This document shows, one piece after another, positions 1 to 11,082 of a DNA stretch of 64,000 bases (position 1 is the stretch's first letter; the number at the start of each line of letters is the position of its first letter). The DNA is from Zingiber officinale (Eukaryota; Streptophyta; Magnoliopsida; Zingiberales; Zingiberaceae): positions 51,306,722 to 51,370,721 of the forward strand of contig NC_056000.1 of the NCBI RefSeq assembly GCF_018446385.1, read 5' to 3'. A program made the position numbers and the translations under genes. The notes under the pieces were generated by a model. It saw nothing but the letters and a program-made list of their open reading frames with translations. It did not search any database and was not told the DNA's origin.

Positions 1-2365
1 TGGAAAGGAACAAACCATTGGAAGGTCGTAGTGTAATTAGGTATTAGTTTATCTTAACTATATAATTACACTAGTACACTTAGAGTGTATTGAGTAGGAC
101 CATTTGAGGTCGTTTCTTTTATACTGACTTTATAAAGGAACAAAGACCTCAGTTATTATGGAAGTGTGTGCTCTTAATCCTACTATAATAACAAGCACAT
201 ATATTTGATATTTATTTCTTTAATTTATCAATGGGTGAGATTTAGTTCGATAAATCAATAAGTCCGATAAGTTGGGAAATGATATCACTTATAGTGTGTG
301 TTGTTGATTATAGAAGGAAATTGTGTCCTACTGATCTAGGTTGAGAATGTCCACAAGAGGAGCTCATAAGGATTGTCATGTTAAACCCTGCAGGTGGACT
401 TAGTCCGACATGACGATGAAGTTGAGTGGTACTACTCTTGGAGCTAGATATTAATTAAGTGAGTTATCAGTAACTTACTTAATTAGTGGACATTTGTTAT
501 CTTAAACACAGGGAGACTAACACACTCATAATAAGAATGAGCCCAAAATATAATTTGGGATTGGTGCGGTAATTCAATAATAGTTCTCTAGTGGAATGAA
601 TTATTATTGATAAAATTAAGTTGTGTGTTCGGGGCGAACACAGGATGCTTAATTTTATCGGGAGACCAAAACCAATTCCTCCTCTTGGTCCCTATCGTAG
701 CCTCTTAATTATAGAGTACTATACCCACCTTCTTACCCATCCCATAGGGGCCGGCCAAGCTAGCTCGGAGACCAAGCTAGGGCCGCCCAAAGTTTGGTTC
801 ATGGGTGCTTCAAGGTGGCCGGCCCTAGCTTGGGTTCAAGCTTGTGTGGCCGGCCCAAATTTAAAGGATTTTTATTTTTAAAATTTTTCTTATGTGGATA
901 ACATGATTTAAAAGAGAGTTTAAAAATTTAAATCTTTTCTTTTATAAGATTCTACAAAAGATTAAGAGAAGAGCTAAATCTCTTTCCTTATTTGTAGATT
1001 AAAAGGTTGATTTTAATTTTGGTAAAAACTTTCCTATTAATCATGTTTATTATTTATAAGAAAGTTTAAAAATTAAAAATTCTCTTTTATTAGTTTCTAC
1101 AAAAGATTAAGAAAAGATTTAATATCTTTCCTTATTTGTAGATTAAAAGAGATTTTAATTTTTAGAGATAACTTTCTTTTTATCCACATGTTAAAAGAAA
1201 GATTTTAATTTATAAAATTTCCTTTTTATTAACCAATCATAAAGGGAAAAATTATTGGAGAAATTTTTTATAAATTTCCAGAAGCAAATAAGGAAGTTTT
1301 AATTTGTGTTTAAAATTTTATTTGCTTGGAAATTTTATGGTGTGGCCGGCCATTGTAAATTGAAAAGAAAAATTGTTTTTTAATTAAATAAATTTTCCTT
1401 TTCAATGGCAAAAGAATTAAGGAAGTTTTTATTAAATTTCCTTATTTGCCAAGACCAAGGATTATAAAAGAGGGGGTAGAGAAGGCTTCATGGTAAAGAA
1501 CTCTATTCTTTTTCTTCCTCTCTTTTCTTCCTTGGTGTGGCCGACCCCTAGAGGTTCCCCTTCTCCTTCTTGTGGCCGAGACTTCATCATCTCTTGGAGG
1601 CATAGAAGTGGTCGGATCTAGCTTGGAGAAAAGGAGAGAAAGGAGTCTTGTTTCTTGCATCCCTTGGAGCTTGGTTGGTGGAAAAAGATCTTCATCTTTT
1701 GGAAGCTTTGTGCTTGGCCGAAACTTGAAGAAAGGAGAAGAAGGTGCTTTGGTGGTTTCTCATCTCGGAAGATCGTTGCCCACACAACGTCCGAGGTTAG
1801 AAGAGGAATACGGTAGAAGATCAAGAGGTTTTTCTAAAAGGTATAATTAGTATTTTTTTCTTTCCGCATCATACTAGTTATTTTTGGAAATAATACCAAA
1901 TACAAGAGCCATACGATTCTAGTATTTCAAATTTGTTTTCGATGTTGTGTTCTTTTGTTTTTTCTTTTCCTTGTGATTTGATTGTTCTTTTCGGTTGACC
2001 TAAAGTTATTTAAGGAAATTAAATATTAATTTTCCTTAAAAGGCTTTGTCTAGTCGGTGGTGGTTGTTCCCATATGCAAGAAGATCATGTGTCTCGCCAC
2101 GTCAGTACTGGGAGCCAATTTTGGAAACTAGTATTTAATGAAATTAATAACCTAGGTGATTTGGATCGAACGTGTTAAGTTCCGCAGGAGATCCGAGTCT
2201 AAACCTAAAAGAACAAATAGATTAAACTTTGGATCAAATGTGTTAAGTTCCGCAGGCGATCCAAGTTTAATTTAAAAGAACACATGGTAGCTAGGAAAAG
2301 GTTCAGACCTTTGTACAAAATTTTTGTACAGTGGAACCATTAGGTTTTCCGAGTAGCAACCAACA
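1..2365 (+). mobile_element. Copia LTR, cut by window start
   Basis: This stretch is the reverse complement of the two LTRs at 19290-21866 and 26410-28972, so it is the same copia family in the opposite orientation. It ends at 2365 with the AACA terminus and lacks about 200 bp at the window edge. No tRNA-Met primer site follows at 2366, so it is either a 3' LTR or a solo LTR rather than a 5' LTR. It is clearly more diverged than the other two copies are from each other. Small open frames inside it (621-881, 1572-1850) are not genes. Confidence 0.9.
1463..1470 (+). promoter_or_regulatory. TATA box of the copia LTR
   Basis: TATAAAAG lies in a conserved block followed by a pyrimidine-rich leader. 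The same box is kept in both other LTR copies on the minus strand (around 20185 and 27298). It is the likely U3/R promoter; this is inferred from position and conservation. Confidence 0.6.
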
Positions 2366-2879
2366 GCTCTAGCTAACAATTTTGTACCTGAGCTCTTACA
2401 AAAGAACTATCAGGGAGGTCGAGGATCCACGAAAAAGGTGTGCCTCGAATCTTCTGTTCTTGTTCTGCAGTCGGGTTAACAAAAGAGATAAACTTTCTGA
2501 AGTGGCAAATGGTACTTTTCCAGTTCATTCTTTTAGTTCTTCCTCTGTTGACATAACTTTGATAATTTGGTCGATCAACACTCACACTTGTCGAGGCTTC
2601 TTTTGTTGCCATTGCGAACCTAGCTACTGTATAACCACACCTAGAAAAACAACTCTTAGTTCCCATAATAACGACTACGCTCTTATTCTAACACACCCAC
2701 ACAAACCCTAGGTTAAACGGTTATAGAAAGCATAACTAAATGAGCAACCGACCTACGTACAAAAATGATTCTTGAACGCCGGTGAAGGTAGAGTCACGCC
2801 TCGACCAGAGCTGCGTAGAATGGCTTCGAGAAGAAGATGACGACCGAAGCAGGAGAGTGTGCGCTTTTGCAGATTGAAA
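2366..2879. other. Unassigned flank between LTR and palindrome array
   Basis: Non-repetitive sequence with overlapping open frames on both strands (about 97 and 109 codons) that resemble no family I recognise. It may be the outer part of the MULE whose left end was lost or displaced by the copia LTR. No terminal iteron of that MULE is visible here. Confidence 0.4.
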
Positions 2880-5800
2880 CTTGGGCCTGATATCCCATTA
2901 TTTTATTTTAAATTTAATCGACTCGATTTATGTGTAAGATTATTTATTATTATTTTAAAATAATACTCTTTAATATCAGGCCCCACGTTGGGCATGATAT
3001 GCACTCATATCAGGCCCACGTTCGGCCTGATATCCAAGCATATCAGGCCCAACGGAGACTGATTATATTTTAATTTTTTCCCAGAACCTATAGATATTTA
3101 AATAATGATTTACCACCAGATTTGGAGTCCTTGCAACTCCATAATACCACTAGAACTAAAATGGGTCAGAGGTGTCTAGGTCCATCAGTAGGTTTTGACC
3201 AGAACCAACTGATAGCCCTCCCCTACTTGGATTTACATGAAATCAAGTCACCTGTGAAGGTCTTGGTGGGGAGATGGTATATATGGTGTCAAACATAATT
3301 TATACATCATGGATTAGGACGTATGGCTCCGTGCCAGTTGGCACTTATTCCACTTATGACCATGCTATAGACTTAAATCCTATGGTAGCACCTTCTAATT
3401 TTATTTTATTTTTTATTTTTTCATAAGGAGCATGGTAGCACATTTTAAGTTTATAGAAAGGGGGAGATAGTATAAATTTATAAGAAATGGTATCATACCA
3501 AGGCCACTTTGGGCCTGATATGGTCTCATATCAGGCCCATGTTGGGTCTGATATCCACTCATATCAGGCCCACGTTGGGCCTGATATCCACTCATATCAG
3601 GCCCACGTTGGTCTTGATATTCAAGCATATCAGGCCTAATGGAGCCTGATTATATTTTAATTTTTTTTCAGCACCTATAGATATTTAAATAATGTTTTGC
3701 CAACAGATTTGAAGTCCTTGTAACTCCAGAATACCACTAGAATCGAAATGGGTCCAATCAGAGGTGTCTAGGTCCATCAGTGGGTTTTGACCAAAATCCA
3801 CTGATGGCCCTCCCCTACTTGGATTTACATGAAATCAAGTCCCCTGTGAAGGTCTTGGTGGGGAGATGGTATATATAGTGTCAAACATAATTTATACACC
3901 ATGGATTAGGACGTATGGCTCCGTGCCAGTTGCCACTTATTCCACTTATGGCCATGCTATAGACTTAAACCCTATGGTAGCACCTTCTAATTTTATTTTA
4001 TTTTTTATTTTTTCATAAGGAGCATGGTAGCACATTTTGAGTTAATAGAAAAGGGGAGATAATATAAATTTATAAGAAAGAATATCATACCAAGGTCATT
4101 TTGGGCCTGATATGGTCTCATATCAGGCCCACGTTAGGTCTGATATGCACTCATATCAGGCCCACGTTAGGCCTGATATGCACTCATATCAGGCCCACGT
4201 TGGGCCTGATATTCAAGCATATCAGGCCCAACGGAGGCTGATTGTATTTTAATTTTTTTCCATCACCTATAGATATTTAAATAATGATTTGCCACCAGAT
4301 TTGGAGTCCTTGCAACTCCATAATACCACTAGAACTTAAATGGGTCCAATCAAAGGTGTCTAGGTCCATCAGTGGGTTTTGACCAAAATCCACTGATGGT
4401 CCTCCCCTACTTGGATTTACATGAAATCAAGTCCCCTGTGAAGGTCTTGGTGGGGAGATGGTATATATGGTGTCAAACATAATTTATACACCATGGATTA
4501 GGATGTATGGCTCCGTGCCAGTTGCCACTTATTCCACTTATGGCCATGCTATAGACTTAAACCCTATGGTAGCACCTTCTAATTTTATTTTATTTTTTAT
4601 TTTTTCATAAGGAGTATGGTAGCACATTTTGAGTTTATAGAAAGGGGAAGATAATATAAATTTATAAGAAAGGATATCATACCAAGGCCACTTTGGGCCT
4701 GATATGGTCTAATATCAGGCCCACGTTGGGCTTGATATGCACTCATATCAGGCCCACGTTGGGCCTGATATCCAAGCATATCAGGCCCAACGGTGGCTGA
4801 TTTTATATTATTTTTTCCCAGCATCTATCGATATTTAAATAATGATTTGCCAGCATATTTGGAGTCCTTACAACCCCAGAATACCACTAGAGCTGAAATG
4901 GGTCCAATCAGAGGTGTCTAGGTCCATAAGTGGGTTTTGACCAAAACCCACTGATGGCCCTCCCCTACTTGGATTTACATGAAATCAAGTCCCCTATGAA
5001 GGTCTTGGTGGGGAGATGGTATATATAGTGTCAAACATAATTTATACACCATGGATTAGAAGGTATGGCTCCGTGGCAGTTGGCACGGAATAGTGCACCG
5101 CTTTTCTTTTCAACCCTATGGAAGGTGAAATTTAAAAATGATCTTATTTTATTTTTTTGATCAGACCTCTGTTAGAATGTTTGGAGTTTATATTAGGGGA
5201 GATAGAATAATAGTTTATGATATGATACTCATATCAGACCCACGTTGGGCCTGATATGCACTCATATCATACCCACGTTGGGCCTGATATCCAAGCATAT
5301 CAGGCCCAACGAAGGCTGATTTTATATTGTTTTTTCCCAGCACCTATAGATATTTAAATAATGATTTGCCAGCATATTTGGAGTCCTTACAACTCTAGAA
5401 TACCACTAGAGCTGAAATGGGTCCAATCAGAGGTGTCTAGGTCCATCAGTGGTTTTGACCAAAACCCTGATGGCCCTCCCCTACTTGGATTTACATGAAA
5501 TCAAGTCCCCTGTGAAGGTCTTGGTGGAGAGATGATATATATGGTGTCAAATATAATTTATACACCATGGATTAGAAGGTATGGCTCCGTGCCAGTTGGC
5601 ACGGAACAATGCACAGCTTTTCTTTTCTACCCTATGGAAGGTGACTTTTAAAATTGATCTTATTTTAGTTTTTTTTATCAGGCCCCTGTTAGATTGTTTG
5701 GAGTTTATATTAGGGGGAGATAGAATAATGATTTATTAAATGATACTCATATCAGGCCCACGTTGGGCCTGATATCCAAGCATATTAGGTCCAACGAAGG

Positions 5801-6100
5801 CTGATTTTATATTATTTTTTCCCAACACCTATAGATATTTAAATAATGATTTTCCAACAGATTTGGAGTCCTTGCAACTCCAGAATACCACTAGAGCTGA
5901 AATGGGTCCAATCAGAGGTGTCAAGGTCCATCAGTGGGTTTTGACCAAAACCCACTAATGGCCCTCCCCTACTTGGATTTACCTAAAATCACGTTCCCTG
6001 TGAAGTTCTAACTGGGAAGATGGTATATCTGGTGTCAAAACGTATTTATACCCCATTTCTAATAAGGTATTGCTCCGTGGCAGTTGGCACGGAACCTAGT
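2880..6100. repeat. Six-unit tandem array full of GGCCTGATAT palindromes
   Basis: Six head-to-tail units start near 2880, 3500, 4095, 4685, 5220 and 5740; anchor spacing falls from about 588 to 486 bp. Each has a block of alternating GGGCCTGATAT and ATATCAGGCCC half-sites, then a conserved body with a second palindrome (CAGTGGGTTTT / AAAACCCACTG). About 28 exact half-sites plus several one-base variants occur over 2.9 kb. The unit body is homologous to the inside of the MULE at 50071-52737. The array is non-coding; short minus-strand frames through it are palindrome read-through. Confidence 0.9.
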
Positions 6101-6455
6101 GACGTTGTGCTCTTGAAACCGACTGTTGGTCCGAGCCTATTTGATTTTTTTAAACAATCCCAACCGTTACCATGTTTTCAGTTTTGAGAAGATAGAAATG
6201 GTGTGCATTATAACTTATATACATTGTCTCTTTCCACTGATAAGCACCAGCATCGCATTTTGTATATTGTGACTTATATTTGACTAATCACTATGCAATA
6301 TTATTAATATTCCAGTGACAGTTTATAATCTTCTCCTATACTACATACCACCGTATTATACAACAAAGACTACATACAAAGATATTAAACTACCTACACT
6401 ACGTAATAAGTTCATTTACATTCTATACAAGTTTTTGCCTTACAAGACTGGATAT

Positions 6456-9400
6456 TTAATCCAATGGTTTAAAATACTTATCCCTCAAAATTGATACCAT
6501 TACATCAATTCTAATCTTTTTCATGTCTCCTTGTTTGAAGTCCATCTTCATATCATATAGGAGACATCGAATGTATTGCATCACAAAGAAGCCACAGTCA
6601 ACACTGTAAAGAACAACAACATTTTTATGGTCAATATTTTTTTATCAATAATTTATATTCACACGTTGTGCTCGATTTACCTTGCTTGTTGTTGTGGACA
6701 TTCTATTGTGCGAGAGACCCATCTATCAAACGGATAATGCCTTTCCAAGTTTGGATGAATAGCAGCAACGTGCTCACGGCTATATAATTTAAAATCTGAT
6801 ACTTGAAGATTGAAGAGGAAATTTCCATTTTCCATCAACTAGCATTTATATTAAAATACAACCATACACATTATTATTAGATGCTCACCACTGCTTCAAA
6901 TTCATATTTGTATTTACTTCTACTTGCTAGAGAATTGTACTGATTGAATGTCATTGATTTGGTGTCCACCACCAGCAAGTGGAAGTGTGCATTATCACTG
7001 CACAAAGGTATAAATATATACTGATCCGGTAGTAAGAGCAGGGGACCCCGCCCTATGAAGTCAACGCCACGTGGAAGTCACAGTGGCAGTCGTCCATCCG
7101 GAGAGGGCCGGGTCCGACCGGACGCCCGGAGAGGGCCGGGTCCGACCGGACGGCCGGAGAGGGCAGGGTCCGACCGGACGTCCTGCCGGCCGATGGAATC
7201 GAACGCCCGGAGAGGGATGGGTCCAATCGGCTTGCCGACCGGACGATATACGGCTGATGGTTAAAGGCGCCCTGTCGAAATCAGGGTTCCGGCGCTCAGT
7301 GGAAAAGGTCGTGGGCCGAGCGGACCTCACGCTCGGCCAAAGCCATAAGGTAACACTGCTAATAGTCCCCATAAAGCACGTGATGGAGATCTCCCCAAGT
7401 AAACCATCGCATATGTCCGGCCGAATGTTGAGGGAGCTGTCCGCCCGGAAGCCAGATTTGGAGCAAAGGGGAAAAGGACAAGGAACGTCTTTTCTGACAA
7501 CAGGTATGTTTCACGTGTGGGCCATGCTCCAAATCTTGTGACAGGGGATTCCGCTGTCCCATCGAGGACATGCTAAGACTGTAGCAGTATGGGTTAGGGA
7601 AGCTCACTGACAAGTCCTTACTGGAGTATGGGCTATGGACACGTGTACACCCCGGTATGTGTACACTCACTTCTTCGCTGCCCTATATAAAGGCCCTCAT
7701 TCTTCGCCGGAGGTACGCAGTCTACGAGTTTTAAAGCCACTGTTTCTTTCTGGAGCTTCGCCTGACTTGAGCGTCGGAGGGTCGCCGCCGGGAATCCCTT
7801 CCCGGCCTGACTTCTGTGCAAGTTCGCCGGAGCTTGGTGCCGCCAGTCGAAGATCCACGCCAGCAGCTGGAAGCGCCACGTGCCCAGCGTCCGTTGATTC
7901 GGCATTCGGACAGGATCATATACATTACCTCTTCATCTCGTCTATCCGTCTTTATCATGTGTTGGAAGGCAAACTTACTTGACGATTTCATTAATGACTA
8001 CAAATATGCAAAGTCATACATACATAACCAAATAATAAAAAGAATTCTATTTTTTACTATAATCAAATCAATTACTTGCTGTGAAAAATGTTGAACAATA
8101 TATTGACTTGTTGTATGTGCTTCCAGACAGGAATGCCCCCTAAATAGAATTTTACAATACGTGTCGATTACATCCCCTCTTGTCAACATTTCTCCATTCA
8201 CACCAGATAAAAGGGAATACAAATTTAAACAGAAGGGTGGTTCCTCCCAAACTATATCATTTGTAAACCTACAAAGTAAACAAATCAGAGATTATTTTTA
8301 CAAATTTATTTTTGATAACCTTAGCTCAACTATGTAATCAAATAAGCATATAATATACTTGACTATTCAACTATTTAATTTACATACTTTATTTCCTCCA
8401 AGGCTTTTAACAAGTACGCCACCTCTTCGTCTTGTTTTTTTTTCTTGGAAGACTTAAATTGCTTCTTCATATACTATGCATACAAACAAAAAAGGCAATT
8501 AGATAATCCATTAAATCTAACAAATTACAATGAAATTTGTAGATATCGTCTTACAGCAATTGCTTGTTTCCTCATTTTGTCATATTTGGCAAACATATCT
8601 ATATCCTTGTCTGCCTCTTCATCAGATTTGTCTTCCATCAATTGTAAAATATTAATTTCTTCTTCCATTTCATTCAAACCAATTTTCCTTTTCCCCTTGC
8701 CCACAACAACATATTCTTTGACAACTTTTTTTCCTTCTCCTATACTTGTAACTTTTTTCGCAGGCTCACTTATATGTATATTTCTACGCTGCCTCTTAGG
8801 TAAAGTTTTGAGCCATAATGGACTATCAATTGGAGTATCCCTGTAATCATAGCGACTTCTGTCATGTCCTCTCCTACTTCTTGTTGTAACACCTACAGGT
8901 TCAATTTGAGGATCGTCTACAAGCTTGCTATATTGAGATTCCATGCCTTTTTTTCAACTATTTTAAGTAACTCTTTCACCCTCTCCTTCAATTGCATGTT
9001 CTCCATTGTTAGCTCTTTAATTCTGTTTGCTTGAATAATGCAATTACAACAATCCTTATTAATCTGCCTTCCTCCTATAGTGACTTCAATTTGTGATGCC
9101 TCCATTGCATGTGGACTGTCATCAACGCCAGCAAGGTTCTCAACCAATGATCTTTCATCTTGGTTAGGGATTAGGTCAATCACAACCTGTAAGAATATTA
9201 AACCACATGTTAAAACAATACTTTTTAACCAAACTATAGTCAAAGTATTCAAAATTTACCTCTTCAGATGAAACTTGGTTAATCAATTCTCTCACCTTAC
9301 TAATATGTGAAGGAATATTCCTCCACTTATTTATTCTGGCTCCTTTTATTTTGTATGGTTTTTTGATTGGAACATGCTCCAAAAACCATGCCTGATTCAC

Positions 9401-10605
9401 CATCACAAGGGTTAACTATTTTAAATTGTTCGCAAAATATTAAAAAATTTCACACAAATTATACACTTTCTGCCAAAAGACCAGCAAATTCCTTTAGGTA
9501 AGGGAGGTTGGTGTTAGAATGTTTTGTCTCCGTTGATGAAAATATGTCCCCAATCTTAGGTAATTGTGGAGCCATAAATTCATGGATTGCTTCAACCCAG
9601 TTGAATCTATCAAGATTCTCAAAATCATCTACTATATCTATAAGACTTAACGGGACCTTATATGTACTAGAAGAAAATAAGACACAAACAAATATATACA
9701 AAATATAGAATTTGCAAAATAATAAAACATCATCTTCGACTTCAACGCAATTGCCATAAAATTTAAGCAACTCCTCAATTCTTGATCTAGTAGCTTCTTT
9801 TTTGTTTGAGAAGTTAGAAAGAGGTCACTGGATGCTTTAGCTGAATTCATCAGAATTGAAGCTTCTCGGTCTGCAATACCAAGCAGCAATGAAACGTCTC
9901 CTCTTGTGAAGCAAACCGGAACACCTGACCAAGTTAAATTATTATTAGATTTCTACCAACACATACAAAAGTATTAGGAACATCGTGGACATGATACGAT
10001 GTCATATCAAGCACACGTTAGGCCTGATACGGCATCGTATCAGGCCCACGTTAGGCCTGATGCGGCATCGTATCAAGCCCACATTGGGTCTGATACGACA
10101 TCGTATCAGGCCCACGTTGGGCCTGATACAACATCGTATCAGACCCACGTTTAGCAAAAGATTAAATTTTACCATACAACTACTTTGTAATTAAAATACG
10201 AAATTATAAATTGTACCTGAGAATCTAAAGGTTTAACTACTTGAATCCCAATTTTGAAATATATTTACCAAAATCCCACGGATGTGTTGCATATCTTCTA
10301 TGTCCAAAAAAATATGAAAGGGTGACTGTTTGATCAGCACTATGTGTCGGTCATGTAAAATAACAGAGCCTTCATGTGTTCCTTTCTTCGTGGATGGTTG
10401 AAAAAAAACTTTTAAAGTGACCGAGGACACTGTTCCAATGCAATTTCTGTCCAACATCAACTGAACCCTATACTTTATAAAAATAAAAAAATTTAAATCA
10501 TACTAGTTCAGCTTCTCAATATCACAGATTTTGTAAAATGATAACCTTTACAGCTAATTGATGTGGAGAGGATGATGATACACCTGATCGACGTCTTTGT
10601 GTCAT
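6456..10605 (-). CDS. C48/Ulp1-type cysteine protease, transposon-associated, multi-exon
   Basis: Spliced gene read from its C-terminus. The last exon (6456-6603) holds SVDCGFF, the Ulp1 catalytic-Cys motif, with the oxyanion Gln six residues earlier in exon 6681-6838. Exon 6889-6997 holds HFHLLVVDTK and YNSL, the His region. Intron phases of these three exons agree and all have GT-AG borders. The likely start is ATG at 10605, giving exon 10546-10605, then exon 10269-10472 in phase. Middle exons lie near 9465-9927, 9260-9390, 8525-9190, 8070-8265 and about 7965; their exact borders are less sure. A lysine/glutamate-rich coiled coil is encoded around 8950-9050. The residue at the usual catalytic Asp position is Asn. 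An A7 run at 8948-8954 sits where the frame shifts by one. Family members cleave SUMO-like tails; the role in a transposon is unknown. Possibly decayed. Confidence 0.7.
7022..7918 (+). mobile_element. Solo LTR, gypsy (Tat-like), inside a protease intron
   Basis: The 897-bp LTR begins TGATCC and ends GGATCA and is flanked by exact 5-bp TSDs TATAC (7017-7021 and 7919-7923). A TATA box (CTATATAAAGG, about 7683) precedes a GC-rich leader. The 3' part is related to the LTR at 58147-59006 (both share the GACTTGAGC...TCGG block). No internal region remains, so it arose by LTR-LTR recombination. It lies between a 5' splice site near 7923-7963 and the 3' splice site at 6998-7001, so the coding exons are spared. 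Confidence 0.92.
7100..7192 (+). repeat. 28-bp GC-rich tandem repeat in the solo LTR
   Basis: Three direct units share the core GAGAGGGCCGGGTCCGACC, followed by a degenerate fourth near 7210. They lie in the U3 of the solo LTR, where enhancer-like subrepeats are common. Confidence 0.8.
9985..10150. repeat. Palindrome cluster, GATAC variant, in a protease intron
   Basis: Alternating GGCCTGATAC and GTATCAGGCC half-sites repeat about four times with spacers such as GACATC. It is the same family as the 2880-6100 array, but GATAT has become GATAC throughout, so this cluster evolved as a set. It lies between protease exons and creates no splice site that I can see. Confidence 0.85.
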
Positions 10606-10904
10606 TATGATACTAGCTGATTAATGTAAACCCTAGAATCCTTCACTGTTGGCTCACGAACACTCTCGGTTTTTAATTGAACTGAAATGCTAGATGCCGC
10701 TTGAGAAAAACTCGAGGTCACTAAACTAGAGTTTCACAAGACGGAGTTGCACTCGCATGTCACGAAGGAGGGAGGTACCCTAATGATCGATTTTATTTTT
10801 TTAAAATCAAAGTTATTTAAAAATGTGGTTCGGATGCCTGGGAAATGATGACTAATCAGAGGAGTTGGCGGGAGAGTTATATTCGGTAATACACATCACT
10901 TACC
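10606..10904. other. Upstream region of the protease gene
   Basis: About 300 bp between the probable start codon and the MULE terminal iterons. No clear TATA box was recognised; the sequence would hold the gene's promoter and subterminal DNA. Confidence 0.3.
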
Positions 10905-10985
10905 TGCGCCTTTTGGTAAATACCAAACGGTGATACGCCTTTTGGTAAATACATTAAACCTAGTACGCCTTTTGGTAAATTGTCG
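10905..10985 (-). repeat. MULE right-terminal iterons
   Basis: CGCCTTTTGGTAAAT occurs three times at 30-bp spacing (about 10906, 10936, 10966). The outermost copy aligns with the termini of the element at 50071-52737. Such iterons are typical transposase-binding candidates; binding is inferred. Confidence 0.75.
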
Positions 10986-11082
10986 TTCTAACCAACAACC
11001 TTTCTTTCCGGCTTTAGTCTTTCACCGACACTTTTTTTGTTTTTTCTTAAATGATCCACGTATTAAGTCTTCCTGTCCCACG

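Larger units (their letters stand above)
2366..10985 (-). mobile_element. Mutator-like element carrying a Ulp1-type gene (left end not resolved)
   Basis: The right end at about 10905-10985 consists of three TTTACCAAAAGGCGTA-type iterons (read on the minus strand), nearly the same as the proven MULE termini at 50071 and 52737. Inside lie a palindrome array homologous to the internal sequence of that MULE and a multi-exon Ulp1-like gene starting about 380 bp from the terminus. Plant MULEs that carry Ulp1-type genes are known (Kaonashi-type in Arabidopsis, similar ones in rice and melon). No MURA transposase motif is visible. The left terminus and TSD are not found; the copia LTR at 2365 may have replaced them. 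Confidence 0.55.

Noticed and set aside
2366..2400. 5' LTR status of the 1-2365 copy
   Set aside because: No TGGTATCAGAGC primer site follows the LTR end, unlike at 26396-26407.
2880..6100. CRISPR-like array of regularly spaced palindromes
   Set aside because: Half-sites alternate orientation, spacers are not unique or of fixed length, units are about 500-590 bp, and the context is a plant transposon.
7055..7982. Several 60-156 codon frames on both strands
   Set aside because: All lie in the GC-rich solo LTR with TSDs at 7017-7021 and 7919-7923.
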